From assembly GCF_964275005.1 (NCBI RefSeq), contig NC_092705.1, forward strand, positions 2,241,685-2,305,684: 64,000 nucleotides of DNA. Reading direction: 5' to 3'. Below the pieces are notes generated by a model. The model was given only the letters and a program-made list of their open reading frames with translations. It was not told the DNA's origin and ran no database searches. The position numbers and the translations under genes were made by a program. This document shows, piece after piece, positions 38,001-50,270 of this stretch (position 1 is its first letter; each line of letters opens with the position of its first letter). The DNA comes from Diadema setosum. Taxonomy: Eukaryota; Echinodermata; Echinoidea; Diadematoida; Diadematidae.

Positions 38001-41000
38001 TTTTAAACATTTTGGAGGATCTTCTTATTGTACTTTTACAAATATCTTATTTACAAGTACTTTCAGTCACATTTACTCTGAAATCTGAGAGTCAAATATT
38101 ACATGTCTTTGCACTCAACACTCAAGCAGACTACTGTAAAAGTGGAAATTTTCGCGGTGTTGAAATTTTCGCGCATTTCGCGCAACCAGAAACTAGCGCG
38201 AAAATAAAAACACGCGAATATTTTGGCTTGCCATACGTTCCTGTGCGTGATGTCTTGATTCCGCGGAATTAAAAACACGCGAAACTCTTCTGACCCAGCC
38301 TAGCGCGAAAAATTAGTCACGCGAAAATATCCACTTTTACAGTATTTGCGTACATATGAATGTGATGGTTGAATATTCATTATGTGTTCAAGCATAGGGT
38401 TTTTTTCTATTCATTCGCAGAGTTGAGACAGAACTGAGTGAATTGAGGAAAGTAAAAGCTCGGTGTAATCCAACTTCTTCGGTAAGTTCGTGTAAGATTG
38501 CATCACAGCCTCTCATGTGCTGAGAATATTAGTAATGATAGATACGGTGCATTATAAATGTACTTAACTATTATTATTATAACATTTTCAAGCATAAACA
38601 TAGTAAATGTAGTACTGTTTATGAATATCCCAGTGATAGCTTTAACTTACGTATTTCAAAACATACTGGTCTTGAAGCCCAGTCCTGCGTGTAGAAAATG
38701 TTGTTATAATTGCAATTACACTACGTCAAACCTGTGTATAGCAGCCACCCAAGGGAGACAAAAAAAGTGGCTGTTATGGACAGGTGGCTGCTTTAGACAA
38801 TGTATGTACATATTTTATGCATTGAACAATGCTTTTATTAGAACTGTTCCATGAAGTGTATACACTAGCTCCATGATTATTCCAAATGAGCATGCATGTC
38901 CAGCAAACAAGCTTTTCACAAGTGCATTTGGTACTATGCCTGAATGCATGACTGTCACTGCTGCGAAGCAGAAAAAAAAAATTATTGGTGGCCGCTAGCT
39001 GCATTAGACAAGTTCCCGCTAAGCACAGGGTCTTTAACATGGCTTCTCTCTTGGGTGAGGGGGGATTTTTCAGTGGCTGTACAGTGCACTCCCGTTATAA
39101 CGAACATGGTTATAACGAAATTCCGGTTACAACGAAATAAAATTTATGGCCGCAACATTATCAACTCTATGTATTTTTATTGTTTATTCATTCGGTTATA
39201 ACGAAATTTCATTATAACGAAAGAAAACTGCCGGTCCCGAGGACTTCGTTATAACGGGAGTCCACTGTATATGGCAGGTGGACATGAAGGCACATTTGAC
39301 TGCACTTTTAGAATACAAGAAGTCCAAACATATTTCAAATGCTCATACATTATCTACCAGGTATTCTGTTGATACATCACATTGATATCCAGACTGTCCG
39401 TATTTACTTTGCTACTAGGAAATCTTCGCCTGGGACCCACCATTCTACATGGGTGCCACACGGAGTGAAAGGTAACAACTGAAAAATAATATCTTTTAAT
39501 CACTTCAAGATCTTGCAAGTACCATATTTGCGTGATATCCCCTTCCATTATCAATGGAAAATGCCAAGTTAAATTGTGCCTTCTTCAAAGACTACTACTC
39601 ATTGTGATTTTCATATATCTCCAGATATTGTATATAGACTTCAAAATCCCAGGAGTGTGTATTCTAACTACTGCATACTTATGATTGTTGTCTTTATATG
39701 TCATTTAGAGACTAAAATGCCAAATTCATAAAGGCATTTTCAAGCAGTTCATGAATTATGGAAATTTCAGTTATGGAAATGCATGAGACAAACTACCTAT
39801 GCAGACAGACATACAATAATAAGTACACACTAAGATGGGCATAGCATGTTTATTCTGTCTTTGTTTGATCTATGGATTTGATTTCAAAATTTAAACCAGA
39901 GATTCTATTTTTCTCTGGTCACTTTGAGTGATGTTGCCATGACTTGAATTTTGCTTTTTGATATGGATTAAGGTACTTCTGCTCATTCCAAATTCTAGAG
40001 GACACGTGTGCATTCAGAAATACAAGTTTACAGAGAAAAACTCGGTTATTGTATGAACAGTTGTCAGATCTATGTCATTCCAGTAATTGAATCACTGTGG
40101 CATCCAAATTTCAGCATACACTGTACCTTCATATTGAAATGGTGTTGGTGAGCTCTGGCATTTCTTCATTCCATTTTCAGGTTTGCCATCAGTCCCTCAG
40201 ACTACACACCCTACCTCTCCCTCGGAGCATGCATGGAAGGTCTGCAGGTCATTGTGGGCAGACTCTATGACATAGAGCTGGAGAATCTACCACCCGAGCA
40301 CGGGGAGGTGTGGGCTCCAGACGTGCTGAAACTGGTGAGAATGTGCTGTGCAGTGATTTCAGTTCAACTCTGTGGTGCAGTTCTAAAGGAGAAACCCCTC
40401 AACTGCATCACAATATTGGTCTGGAATGGAAGTTGACCCTTGAGATTTGTTGTCACTTTGTTTCCATGACATAACATGATTTACCTTAGTGATACTGTTC
40501 ATTTTCTGTCATTAGTCTCCTGTTTTCAGGGAGGTGTGTGGCACAGACCATTACTCTTGCTTCTCGTCCACTCCACCCCCCCCTTAGTGAGAAGTGAAGT
40601 ATAGTAACTCAGTATTCACATGCACTAGTAGTTGACATTTCAATTCAATTCACTTTGAATTGAATTTACAGATTGATTTGTATTTTCATATTGGGAAAAG
40701 CATAAGGACATACAACATTCGCTGCACTACTCATAAAGGCACCATTTAACCCATTTAGGATTGACTGATTTTGCTATAACATGTATTTCCCATAGACACC
40801 TGCCTGTGTCTTCTCGGGACTCGTCTTCAACGGGTTAATATTACCACTTGTTAAAGCCCCGTCACATTAGACACTAAGTTTGACACATAAACCTGCACAT
40901 AACACTGTAACGTACATATCCAAGTCCTGATTTAATAGTGGCAGTTGTATTATGCTGTACTGTTACGCCTTCCACCGAGACCGAGCCTCCTGTGTGACTG

Positions 41001-44000
41001 CAGTATTGATTGCACAGTTGTTTTCCTTGTGTGTGTCCTACTCTGACAGGCAGTGAAGCACAAGGAGGAGGGTCTGCTAGGCTACATCTACTGCGACTTC
41101 TTCGACAGGCCAGGCAAGCCGCACCAGGACTGTCACTTCACCATCCGAGGGGGAAGACTCTTGGACGACGGCACCTACCAGCTGCCCAGGATCGTCCTGG
41201 CCTGCAGCTTGCCGTGAGTTTTCCCCTCCTGGAAACTTCTTTCCTTCTCATCTTTTTCTTCTTCTTCTTCTGTGAGAATGACCACAATCAGCTTGCTGAT
41301 TACTCTGTCACTTTCGGGAGGTCTAATGGCCACCGCACACTACACGATCAGACTGGTCTTAAAGTCTTAAGCCAAGCTGGGTCTTAAGGCCAGTCGTACG
41401 ACCGGACACAGCACACTATACGACCCGACTGTAAAGCGCGCGCAGTGCGCACTGCGTGAGCTTGCATTTTACTGCATTGTGAATGGCTGAAAGCTCCCGA
41501 CTGGTCGTAGAAATTCAACATGTCAAATCTCTACGACTGGCGCTAAGACCCAGTCGTACGACTAGAAAATGGCAAGACTGTGACGTCACACTTCTAGTCT
41601 TAAGGTCTTAAGACCGGTGAATCGGGGCAAAATCGTGTAGTGTGCGGCGGGCTTAAAGGGTGTGTACAGTTCTGGTCGAGGTGAAGATTTAGCTGTTAAC
41701 GTTTTGTGAGATATTCAGAAACCACTCTATAGATGTGAAAGAGCATGCAGTTCTAAGGGGTATCAAAAGTTTATTCGATGAAAATCAGTTTTGAAATGGC
41801 CGAGATATCCAAAAACAAAGTGAAACAAAGAGATACTAATAAAGTTGGGGCATGTCGCCTTTTATTATTAGCACTTTTTTGGATATCTCAGCCATTTGAA
41901 AACCAATTTTCATCAAATAAACGTTGAATCCTTCTTAAAATAACATGCTCTTTCATATTTCATAAAAGGCTTTTCATTATCTCACTTAGAAATGTTCAAA
42001 ACATGAATCCTTACCTCAACCAGTACTGTACAGTCCCTTTAAGTTGCACTAGTCTTCAAAAGGTTCAAGTAGTTACAGAAACCCTCCTCACTTTTCCTGT
42101 CTTGGACTCTTGCACACAAGCTTGAATATCACTAGAAAGCTCAGAATACAGGTTTATGTCTGTATGCAATCACGGAAGACAAGGTCTTTTATCAGTTTTG
42201 ACAAGTACATGGCAAGCCAAAACAGATATTGCTGGACCTAACATTTCATTAGATTACTGTGATGCATTGTCTCGCAACAGATCCTAAGCTACTTTCGAAT
42301 GTCATTCCTTTATACGTGTCGTTGCCATAGCTTGTGGATATTTAGGAGATTGTTTTGTTTTGTTTAACCCATGAGTCCAATTCATTTTACATTTATAACA
42401 TTTTCTTCCTTCAATAAGATGAACTTTATACAAAAGTTCTGTTAGTTTTGTATGTAATGAAGAAGTATGTCCTGTTCAATGACATTTTGTTCTCTTTAAT
42501 TGTTAAGAAAGGTGTGCCATGGAAATATTACCAGCACCTTTTCCTGTGAAAGCAGTGCCCCAATCTATCCCAGTCTGGATTACTTTGCAAATTTTCATCA
42601 TATCATAAACTGTAGGCATTTGAAGAAATCTTGTTATCGCATGATGTGGCTTTCTGGCAATTAATTTTGCAATTTTAAAGGACAGTGTGATTGATGTGCC
42701 AGTTCTAAACATTTCAATACCTCCGTGGTGACCACGTACAGAATTTGGAGCTCAATATGAGCCATTCAGATAACATGAACAACATTGTTGCAATAAAAGA
42801 AGGAGAAAATTTTACCATCTTGTACTGGCAGAGAAGACAATTGTATGACAATTGGACAATGAACAGAGCTAGGAAGATTCTGATAATAACCAGTTTCTGA
42901 TCGTTTTATGTACAGATCCTCCAGACCAGGGTCCCTACCTCTACTTACACATGGGGTAAGTTTCTGAAAGCCAGCATTTGAGAGCTTTTGTCTGCTTCTG
43001 TGTCTTATTTCTGTGCTCACAAGATTTTTCATTCTTAACCATCCTTCCAGAGTCCCATAAAAATGATAATAATCATTATGTGCTCTATAAATGGCACTTA
43101 TTATCATTATCATATGTGACTCAATGAAAGGTCAACTTAGGTTGAATTGTTTGAATTGCTGTACTCATGTCACATGCTGCTGTTGAAGCAGCAAAGTCAA
43201 GTCTTTGAATATTGCAAGGGTACTTCTGTCATAAAGTAAATGCATAGAACTCTGTATCAGTATCTAAAGATGTTATTCACAGCAGTTTGTAGCTACAAGA
43301 AGAGGTGGTTAAATCTTGTGATGGTTTCCCGTCTCATCTATTTCTTTATTTGTTTGTTTCCATTATTTTTCTTTCCAGATGATGGAGAACCTCTTTCATG
43401 AATTTGGCCATGCACTCCATTGTAAGTTGACATTGGATATCTGTTAATCTCCAATAATCATACTCTTCTTCAAATTCTTGAAATTCTTCCGTCGAGATGT
43501 TTTCATTGCAACTGATTGACAAATTGCCCTACATCGACGTAAATAAGCACTGAATCAATTCAGTGCTTATTTACGTCGATGTAGGGCAATTTGTCAATCA
43601 GTTGCAATCATACTCTTTGTACATATAATGTATGTAGGTGTAATGTAATGACCCATAATCCTGATTTCCAAGCTTACCCTACATCCACCGTATTTCATCC
43701 AGAAAACACCCTGTGGCATCAAAGTATCATGGATATGATCTCTAGCTCAAGCAAAATCCGTATGAAATGAATGCAAATGTCTAGATTGATTACTGTACTT
43801 TTTTATGACACCTCATGTTGCCTTGGAATGGCGGTCCAATACTCACAACGCTTGTTTATTTTATAGTCAACTCTTGTCCAAAGGCATGACATCGTCTTGC
43901 TTTTTTATTGTGGTGCTGCAGTCACATGTTTCTTGCTCTAAATAATCACTCTATAAGCATAATATAGATTTGATCCGTTATCTCACATCGAAACTTTTTA

Positions 44001-47000
44001 ATTGGCTATTATTTGCTGTGTGTTGTATTCCTTGATCTTGAGGTGGGAAAGTGCTAAGATGCATTTCATTTCAAACAGCATATTTTGATTTAGTTTCAAA
44101 CAGTGATGGTGCTTACTGGTGATGGTACATCAGAGTTTTGTCTTCTTTTTTCTTCCCTGATGTTTTGTATGCCTCAATGTCAAAGAAAGTTGCATTCTTG
44201 TGTACTGAAAGCTCTAATATAATTTCTTGGATGCTCAGGAAAGAGGCATCATACATGTGTAGGAAGCACCTTGAAATGAATGGTTCATTTTTCCCGGGAT
44301 ATTTCTTTTTGTATGTTATTCTTATTTACAATACATCACAAAGTTAGTGCAACGAAATATATAATCATCCATTCCATTTGAGTAGAATAGATACTGTAAA
44401 ACGAGGAATGTTTGCATGCATTTTAATTTTGTGAGAGCCAAGATTCCTGAAATTAAAATGCACACAAAAGTTCTTGTTTACACTATATGCATTGAATGTT
44501 TAGAGGCAACTCGCAAAAACTTCATACAGCGAAAAAGGCCATTGGCTCCATTTCGCGAAAATTTCATGCCACAAAAATATTGTGTTTTACAGTAGCGATG
44601 AACTGAAAGTTCTGTGATATTGGACATTTTCGTGCACAGCAGTTTTTAGGTTTGTAGGCGTAGTATAACAAATTTACTTTTGTTAAACTTTTCTGTATAG
44701 CTAGAAACTTGCATAGTAATAAACAAATTTGCACCTTATATTTTCCAGCTAGTTTTTGTAAAGCAAAATGTCTGAAAATTTCCGTGCCTCGAATTGTCCA
44801 TGCATGAAAATTTCCACACCACAAATTCTTCATGCCTTTATTTTGTTTCAGGTAACCAAATTTTAATTTTACAGCTTGTTTATTGAATAATTTACACAGA
44901 TTTAAAAAAAAAGAAAAAAAGAAGGAATCGATAAGGAGGTATTTAGCATAAGCTGATACATGCTTTATTCACTGGCAAGTATAAGTACATAATTCTGATA
45001 AGATGTGTATTATGCTGACGGAACCGCCTGCCTCTTTCCCCAGCCATGTTAGGCCGCACCCGCTACCAGCATGTGACGGGGACGAGATGCTCCACCGACT
45101 TTGCTGAGGTTCCTTCCATTCTCATGGAGTATTTTGCCAACGACTATCGAGTGCTGAGAGAGTTTGCCAGACACCATCAGACGAATGAGGTATCAGATAG
45201 CTTGTCTGTAGAAGAAAAATATGATAGAGGGAACGAGAGATAGAGAGAACGAGAGGAAGAGGTGGAGAGAGAAAGAAACAAAGAAATTTATGGAGGTGGT
45301 TTGATGTTAGAAATAGAGAGGCATAGAGAGAAAGGGAATGGAAGAAAAGGAAAGGGATGAAGGAGTTTTCAAGTCAGAGGAAGAGAAAGAAAGGGAGAAA
45401 GCATTGGGAGGAGGTTTCAAGTAAGAAAAAGGAGTATTGAGAAAGAGAGAAGGAGAAAGAAAGAAAGAAAGTGATGGGAGACAATAGAGGTAAGAAAAGA
45501 TATGGCTAGAGAGAGAAGGATTAAGGGAGAGGAAGTCTTACTACTACGTACACCACTACTGCTGCCACCACCACTATTACAACCACCAGTACTACCACCA
45601 GTACTACCACCACCATTATTAACACCACCAGTCGTACCACTACCACTATTACCACTACCAGTACTACCACCACCAGTACTACGTACCACCACCACTATTA
45701 CCACCACCATTATTACCACCACCAGTGCTCCCACCACCAGTATTACCACTACCAGTACTACCACTACCAGTACTACCACCACCAGTACTACCCGACCAGC
45801 ACTACCACCACCACCACTACTACTTACCGCCACTGCTACCAATACCACAACTACCACCACCACCACAACTACCACAAATATTTCTTCATATGTAGACTTA
45901 AAACAAAGTCTTCTTCAAAGAAATATTTCCTCTCTTCAGTTATGGTTGCTAAGTGCCCAATCTGACCTTTTCTCCCCCCCCCCCCCACCCCCGACCATCA
46001 CTAGACTCTGCCAGAAGAGATGATCACGAGGTTGTGTCAGTCCAAGAAGTTTGGGTCTGCCTATGAGATGCAGACCCAGGTGTTCTACTCCATCCTGGAC
46101 CAGGTGTTCCACGGGAACCACCCCCTTGGGAAGCCGACGATTGACATCCTGGCCGACATCCAGAGGCAGCACTCCAGTATCCCCTACGTCCAGGGCTCCG
46201 TAAGTCCTTTACTAACTGCATCCCTCTGTCTCCTTTGGTTGACTTTGCCTGCATTGTCCCATAAGGCATGTCTTCATCAGCCCGAAGTTCAAACTAGCGG
46301 GATATTTTGCGGTCTGGGAAAATAGCCCGACACTGCGAATGTGCGTCTTCATCAGCTCGAACAGCCCGCTTGGGGAAATTAGCCCGAAATTTGATGCATG
46401 CATACTTTCTATCATTACTCTGCTTAGCCCACGGTTTGAAAGTGGATTTCCTCGCTCAGAATCTCCTATACTCTTGAATGGGATATCAATAACGCTAATT
46501 CACGAACTAGCCCAAGATTTCCTGGGATATTTTTCTGACCAAATAGCGTGCTATTTGTGTCTTCACCACACAAATAGCGCGCTATTTTGACATCGGGCTA
46601 GTTTTAACCGCAAAATAGCGCACTGTTTTGAAACTTCAGGCTGAGAGAGACATGCCTATAGCAAGCATGTTGAGATGTCAGTTTGTGGGGGTCAAGGTTT
46701 CATAATGAAGATTACCTTGTAACATAGGAACTCTGACTGACACTCCCTTGAGGTAAAACAACCAGATTTATCAAAGGTTATGTAACCAACATGGATTGTG
46801 TATTGTGACACTGTTATTCCTCATTGCTTCTTAAAACCTATGAAGGTACAGGATTTGAAGCTCGAGGCATCCTGTTGTAATGTCACTTTCCACTAGCAGG
46901 ATAAATTTTGTGAAAACTGACTTCTTGCAAAAAGTACACTCACAGACTTATTAAGGTCAAATATCCTCAAAGTACCTTTAAGTGTCCTACTGGGTAAATG

Positions 47001-48201
47001 TGTTTTCTTTTTTCATAAACATGAAATGTTTGTCATACTCTTCACCGGATTCGATGAAATATGAAAGAAAAATAGACAAGAGTCTGGGACAAAACTTGAT
47101 ATTGTGATGCCAGGTTGACAGCAGAGCTACAGTAGTTTACACTTTTCTTGAGGAAAAGAGTTTTCTATATGATCTCTGTTTCTTGTTCCCTTTCCACAAG
47201 TAGGCGTGGCATCTTAGGTTTGGCCACCTGGTGGGCTACGGGGCCAAGTACTACTCATACCTCTACTCCAGAGCAGTGGCCTCACAGGTCTGGCACAGGT
47301 GCTTTGCGGAGGATCCCCTGAGCAGGACCACCGGGGAGCGATATCGGCGGGAGATGCTCTCCCACGGGGGTGGGAAAGAACCATCCCTGCTGGTGCAGAG
47401 TGAGTATAGACCGATCGAACCTGGCAGTACATCCACCATTATTGCGGTTCCCCACATGTGCGCAAGTATGGAACACCGCAGTAATGGTAGATGTGCTGCC
47501 AGTTCAGCTCGGTCAGTGTTTAACGGAGAGATCCAAGTTCTGACAAAGTTTTCCAGGAAATGCAATGTGTGTTAGCAGAGGAATTTTTGGTCTTCCCTTT
47601 TTTTATCCTTTTTCTTCTTCTTCTTCTTCATCTCCTTCTTTCCCTTCTGTTTTTCCCTATAATAATTGGTCTTTTTTTGTCTCCTTCTTTGCCTTCATCC
47701 TTTCTTCTTTTTCTTCTTCCTCTCTTCTTCTGCTGTTTATTCTTCTTTTCTTTCTTCTTTCTTCTTCTATATTTCCAAGCACTTACGTCAAAATGGGTGC
47801 AGTGTTTAATAAGTTGCATTTACTTGAAATTATGTACCTGAACACTTTAATAGCACTCGCACTCTGCAGTTGTCAAGTGACTTCACAGCATCAGTAGTTG
47901 TTTCCTCCTGTTTCATGATTAAAGTGGTAAACTTTGGAGTAGACTTTGTCAAAAATTGTGTCATTTTTAAGCTGATATAACTTAAAATTTGAAATGCCTG
48001 TACTGTTAGAATTTCATATTCTTTCAAGTCAAGAGTGCTGCAGTTCCACATGAACACTTTCGTGTAGGTAGAGTTGTTATATATTTCCTTCTCAGTAATT
48101 TTCTATTGATATCCTTTTCTTGTCCTGCTTCAGATATGATTGGCAAGCACCTGACCTCAAGTGAACTGGTTGATGCCTTGATAACCGAAACAAACTTATG
48201 A
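32081..48201 (+). CDS. MIPEP: mitochondrial intermediate peptidase, 16 coding exons
   Basis: This is a matrix M3 metallopeptidase that removes an octapeptide from imported precursors after MPP cleavage. Exons: 32081-32254, 33351-33524, 34004-34092, 35243-35393, 36107-36289, 37508-37713, 38421-38481, 39419-39471, 40181-40334, 41050-41213, 42916-42955, 43379-43421, 45044-45189, 46005-46199, 47204-47399, 48134-48201. All borders are GT-AG, phases agree, and they total 2097 nt (698 residues plus stop; the human protein is about 713). Exon 1 encodes a basic Ser/Thr-rich presequence from [17 protein letters not shown], then WSPLGSAFN. Exon 2 begins [20 protein letters not shown]. Exon 12 carries the zinc/catalytic site HEFGH (43397-43411). 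Exon 13 supplies the third ligand in [14 protein letters not shown]. Exon 15 has [20 protein letters not shown]. Exon 1 probably starts at an acceptor ending 32055, implying a 5' UTR exon upstream. Introns carry many MITEs. No damage was seen in the coding exons. Confidence 0.95.
32430..32778. mobile_element. TTAA-type MITE in MIPEP intron 1
   Basis: Both ends are flanked by TTAA (32426-32429 and 32779-32782). The termini are AGGCATAATTTACCATTTG and, inverted, AGGTCCAGTTTACCTTTG. There is no coding frame. TTAA duplications are used by piggyBac and Kolobok transposons. Confidence 0.65.
33618..33839 (-). mobile_element. LINE C-terminal scrap in MIPEP intron 2
   Basis: The minus strand reads [20 protein letters not shown] followed by [10 protein letters not shown]. 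This resembles the C-x-C-G...H...C zinc-binding tail at the end of some Jockey/I-type LINE reverse transcriptases. Only about 70 codons remain, with no RT core. Confidence 0.5.
34709..35165. mobile_element. MITE in MIPEP intron 3
   Basis: Imperfect terminal inverted repeats: CAGGGTGTTTAGACGCAA on the left and, inverted, CCCCCTGTTCAGACGCAA on the right, each followed by TTTATAC-like sequence. The interior has ATAACGAA repeats and no coding frame. The target duplication is not clear. Confidence 0.55.
36594..36775. mobile_element. diverged pogo-like MITE in MIPEP intron 5
   Basis: The left end CAGGCAACTCCCATTATAAC and interior AAAGTCCTTAGGA match the CAGTG...GTTATAAC family members at 39082, 50271 and 50494. 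The right end is worn. It is the most diverged copy seen. Confidence 0.5.
36845..37081. mobile_element. MITE with CATACTTGCCAAC ends, MIPEP intron 5
   Basis: It starts CATACTTGCCAAC and ends GTTGGCAGGTATG, a 13-bp terminal inverted repeat with one mismatch. The interior is AT-rich with repeated CAGATTTT and TAAGATTTT and has no coding frame. Confidence 0.6.
38134..38342. mobile_element. Tc1/mariner-type MITE in MIPEP intron 6
   Basis: It starts CTGTAAAAGTGGAAATTTTC and ends in its near complement (GAAAATATCCACTTTTACAG), flanked by TA on both sides. The interior repeats CGCGAAAA-like motifs. Non-coding, about 209 bp. Confidence 0.75.
39082..39267. mobile_element. pogo/Tigger-like MITE in MIPEP intron 7
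   Basis: It begins CAGTGCACTCCCGTTATAAC and ends in the complement of CAGTGGACTCCCGTTATAAC, flanked by TA. CAGT ends with TA target sites fit pogo/Tigger-derived MITEs. Repeated TTATAACGAA lies inside. Related copies are at 36594, 50271 and 50494. Confidence 0.75.
41328..41652. mobile_element. MITE in MIPEP intron 10
   Basis: Terminal inverted repeats of about 20 bp: CCACCGCACACTACACGAT at the left and, inverted, CCGCCGCACACTACACGAT at the right. Just inside, AGTCTTAAG and CTTAAGACC tracts are also inverted, so the element can fold back. It directly abuts a TTAA-type MITE on its right. Confidence 0.7.
41657..42038. mobile_element. TTAA-type MITE in MIPEP intron 10
   Basis: TTAA flanks both ends (41653-41656 and 42039-42042). 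Ends are AGGGTGTGTACAGTTCTGGT and, inverted, AGGGACTGTACAGTACTGGT, continuing as GAGGT. The interior holds a second long inverted repeat (GATATCCAAAAA / TTTTTTGGATATC). Non-coding, 382 bp. Confidence 0.75.
43505..43608. repeat. perfect 50-bp inverted repeat with 4-nt loop in MIPEP intron 12
   Basis: The left arm (43505-43554) and right arm (43559-43608) are exact reverse complements over all 50 bp, separated only by TCAA. No mismatch was found on reading both arms. It lies about 85 bp downstream of the exon encoding the zinc site. It could be a recent fold-back duplication, a hairpin RNA source or an assembly artefact. Confidence 0.9.
44394..44592. mobile_element. Tc1/mariner-type MITE in MIPEP intron 12
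   Basis: It begins CTGTAAAACGAGGAATG and ends ATATTGTGTTTTACAG, flanked by TA on both sides. It resembles the 38134-38342 element at its outermost bases. Related degraded sequence (AAAATTTCC and GTGCCTCGAATT motifs) continues to about 44880. Confidence 0.6.
45230..45535. repeat. purine-rich GA tract in MIPEP intron 13
   Basis: An irregular GAGA/GAAA-rich stretch of about 300 bp, nearly free of pyrimidines on the + strand. It precedes the trinucleotide array. Confidence 0.7.
45540..45880. repeat. ACC/ACT trinucleotide array in MIPEP intron 13
   Basis: About 340 bp of ACC, ACT and ATT triplets. Several frames read through it on both strands only because of the 3-bp period; they are not genes. 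It ends about 125 bp before exon 14. Confidence 0.9.
46263..46658. mobile_element. MITE in MIPEP intron 14
   Basis: Inverted ends share AGGCATGTCTTCATCAGCCC on the left and, inverted, AGGCATGTCTCTCTCAGCCT on the right. Both are followed by GAAGTT and further in by TATTTTGCGGT. Internal AATAGCGCGCTATTTTG-type palindromes occur. ATA-like bases flank both ends. Non-coding. Confidence 0.7.
47600..47775. repeat. pyrimidine (CTT) tract in MIPEP intron 15
   Basis: A C/T-rich stretch of about 175 bp with many CTT and TTC triplets. Frames across it code only for Phe, Ser and Leu runs. Confidence 0.7.
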
Positions 48202-49115
48202 GAAAGAGGAAGGAATTGTGATATTGGAGACTTACCTGGCACCCTGCCTGGTACAATTAAAGCCTCAGACTTTGCCAGTGCAGGATAACTATTCATCAAC
48301 ATGTTGATGAAGATACATCTGTGTGTATGCAACAGATATTCTTGGCAGCAGTGGGGAGCATGGCTCCTTTTCAAGGATTATCTTTACCACACAAATGACT
48401 GCCTGTGGGACTATTGACCTTTGTGTTGTTTAACCAGCAGATGCCAAGCAATGCAATTGATTGGGTAATGTCAGCCCACCGCCGGTAGACAGTATGTTCT
48501 TGTAGTATCCACTGACAACTCAGAGGAATTTCGTGCTTGATTTGACTTGACTAGAGTTTGATCATTAAAAGTGATTGTACCACGACTTGAGTTTGATCAT
48601 TAAAAGTGATTGTACCACATTATGGTCTATCTGTGCAAAATTGATGTCATGGGACTCGTGTGTACAAACAGAATGGTCATTCTTAAATGCACAGCTGAGA
48701 CCACATTTTGAGTGATTGAACAATGTGAGTGCATGTTTTGCACATTAGCAAATAAGGATATTAATGTCCGTATTGTTTTGTGTTTTTATATCCTACAGTG
48801 ATATCGAGAAAATGTTGCATTCTGACATTTAAGATGTACCAGTTCTGCAAACAAAAGCTTGTTAAGAGGTTTACATCCTCCATATGCAGCAAAACATGAA
48901 TTCAGCCCCTGTGTGACTACTGATGGAGTTAGCAAAGTTGTTACTCTGCTTACTGAATCAACAGAAGCATACTCTTACCATGACAAGTTCTTCAGAAAAA
49001 AAAAGATGATTTGTTTTATCAAAAATTCCTTTTATCAAGATGAAGATCGCAAAAGAGATTGGATTTGTATAACGAACTCCAAACTTTTCAAACCAACTAC
49101 TTATGACAAAGAAAT
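48202..49115 (+). other. MIPEP 3' UTR and downstream DNA
   Basis: It follows the MIPEP stop. ATTAAA variant polyadenylation signals are readable near 48258 and in a roughly 38-bp tandem duplication at about 48545-48620 (GTTTGATCATTAAAAGTGAT repeated). No AATAAA was noticed, so the transcript end is uncertain. No other gene is seen. Confidence 0.4.
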
Positions 49116-49374
49116 GTGACCTGCTACAACAAAATGATCCTAAAGTCGCTGACGGGCAAGCCAATCATGGCCCAGAAAAATGCTATTTTTAGGCCTTTCC
49201 TTTGATCTTTTAGCTTCGAAATTTCGACAGATGATAGAAGATACATTAGACTACAAAATAATGTTAAAAACAGAAATCCAAATGTTTTGACAGATTTTGG
49301 TGATCTGACTTCAAACTCGATTTTCTCGGCTCACCTGTCAGCGACTTTAGGATCCTTTTGTTGTATCGGGTCAC
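49116..49374. mobile_element. 259-bp MITE with GTGACC ends (short form)
   Basis: It begins GTGACCTGCTACAACAAAAT followed by GATCCTAAAGTCGC and ends in the near-perfect complement, flanked by AAAT on both sides. It shares both ends and the inner tract TCGACAGATGATAGAAGA with the longer element starting at 63245, so the two are one family. Confidence 0.75.
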
Positions 49375-50270
49375 AAATATATTTGTTGTACCAGGATTTG
49401 TATCAGGGTTGCAAAGGAGATGAGATTCAAAGAACTTTCCAACATTTTTGAACAACTTTTTCATAGTGATGAGATTTCGTCGTCTCGGCGTTCGTCTTCT
49501 CTGCTATGCAAGTGCGTTGTTACATGAGATAGCAGGTCATGTGACACTGGCTGCATGTTTTAAGAAAATCTCAGGAACCCACACGTCCTGTCTCTCACCT
49601 TTTACCTCTCACACCCTGATGCCTGTAGGCTGGCTGGCCTGTCAGTCAAAAATCTTTTAACCTGTTAAAGACTAGTCCTGATTATACTCGAGCATGTGTC
49701 TATGTGTTATAGCAAAATCAGTTCATTCTCAAGGGATTAAGCAGACATCACTATTCAGTTCTGTCAGGGGTCATTGACTTTGTTTTTGTCAAAGTTCTTC
49801 TGTTCTTTCTTTATCTGTTTTTGTTTCAGTAGGGTAGCTCTGTCAGTGGCTAAAAACACTATTTTTTTTTCTCAGAGGCCCTACATAGATTTAAGATGAC
49901 AAGATATTACTGGTACTTCTTTTGTAATTTCTTTGATTCTGTCCTCCCAACACTTTCTTGGTTCTGAGGACCGTTTCTTTTTGGGCTTCCAATCTTACAT
50001 TATCTTGGTGTCTCTTGTGTCTGGCATCCACAGTACGTGCCCAGTGTACACCATAATGTATTTAGCGAGTATGTTTCACAAATCAAAGACTTCAAAAACA
50101 GCAGTCTCTTGAGCACAATAGTTCAATTTGCCATCAAGAAGTGACATAGTGATTTTCACCTTGGGGACGATGTGCATTGCATCTTTTGTATTAATTGGGA
50201 AGCAGCATTTTGGCATGGTGCAAATATCAGTTGACTTGCGAAATAATAAAAAACTGAATCACAGTAGATA
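49375..50270. other. unassigned intergenic DNA
   Basis: No gene, RNA gene or repeat end was recognised between the GTGACC-type MITE and the pogo-like pair. Confidence 0.35.

Noticed and set aside
38706-39080. Repeated GTGGCTGTTATGGACA-type words suggesting another MITE
   Set aside because: Ends could not be defined, so it is not listed as an element.
40850-40990. TTAAAGCCCCGTCACATTAGAC, like a MITE terminus
   Set aside because: No matching inverted end was found nearby.
45417-46023. Long frames on both strands through 45.4-46.0 kb
   Set aside because: They are translations of the ACC/ACT trinucleotide array and give only Val/Gly/Ser or Thr/Pro/Leu runs.
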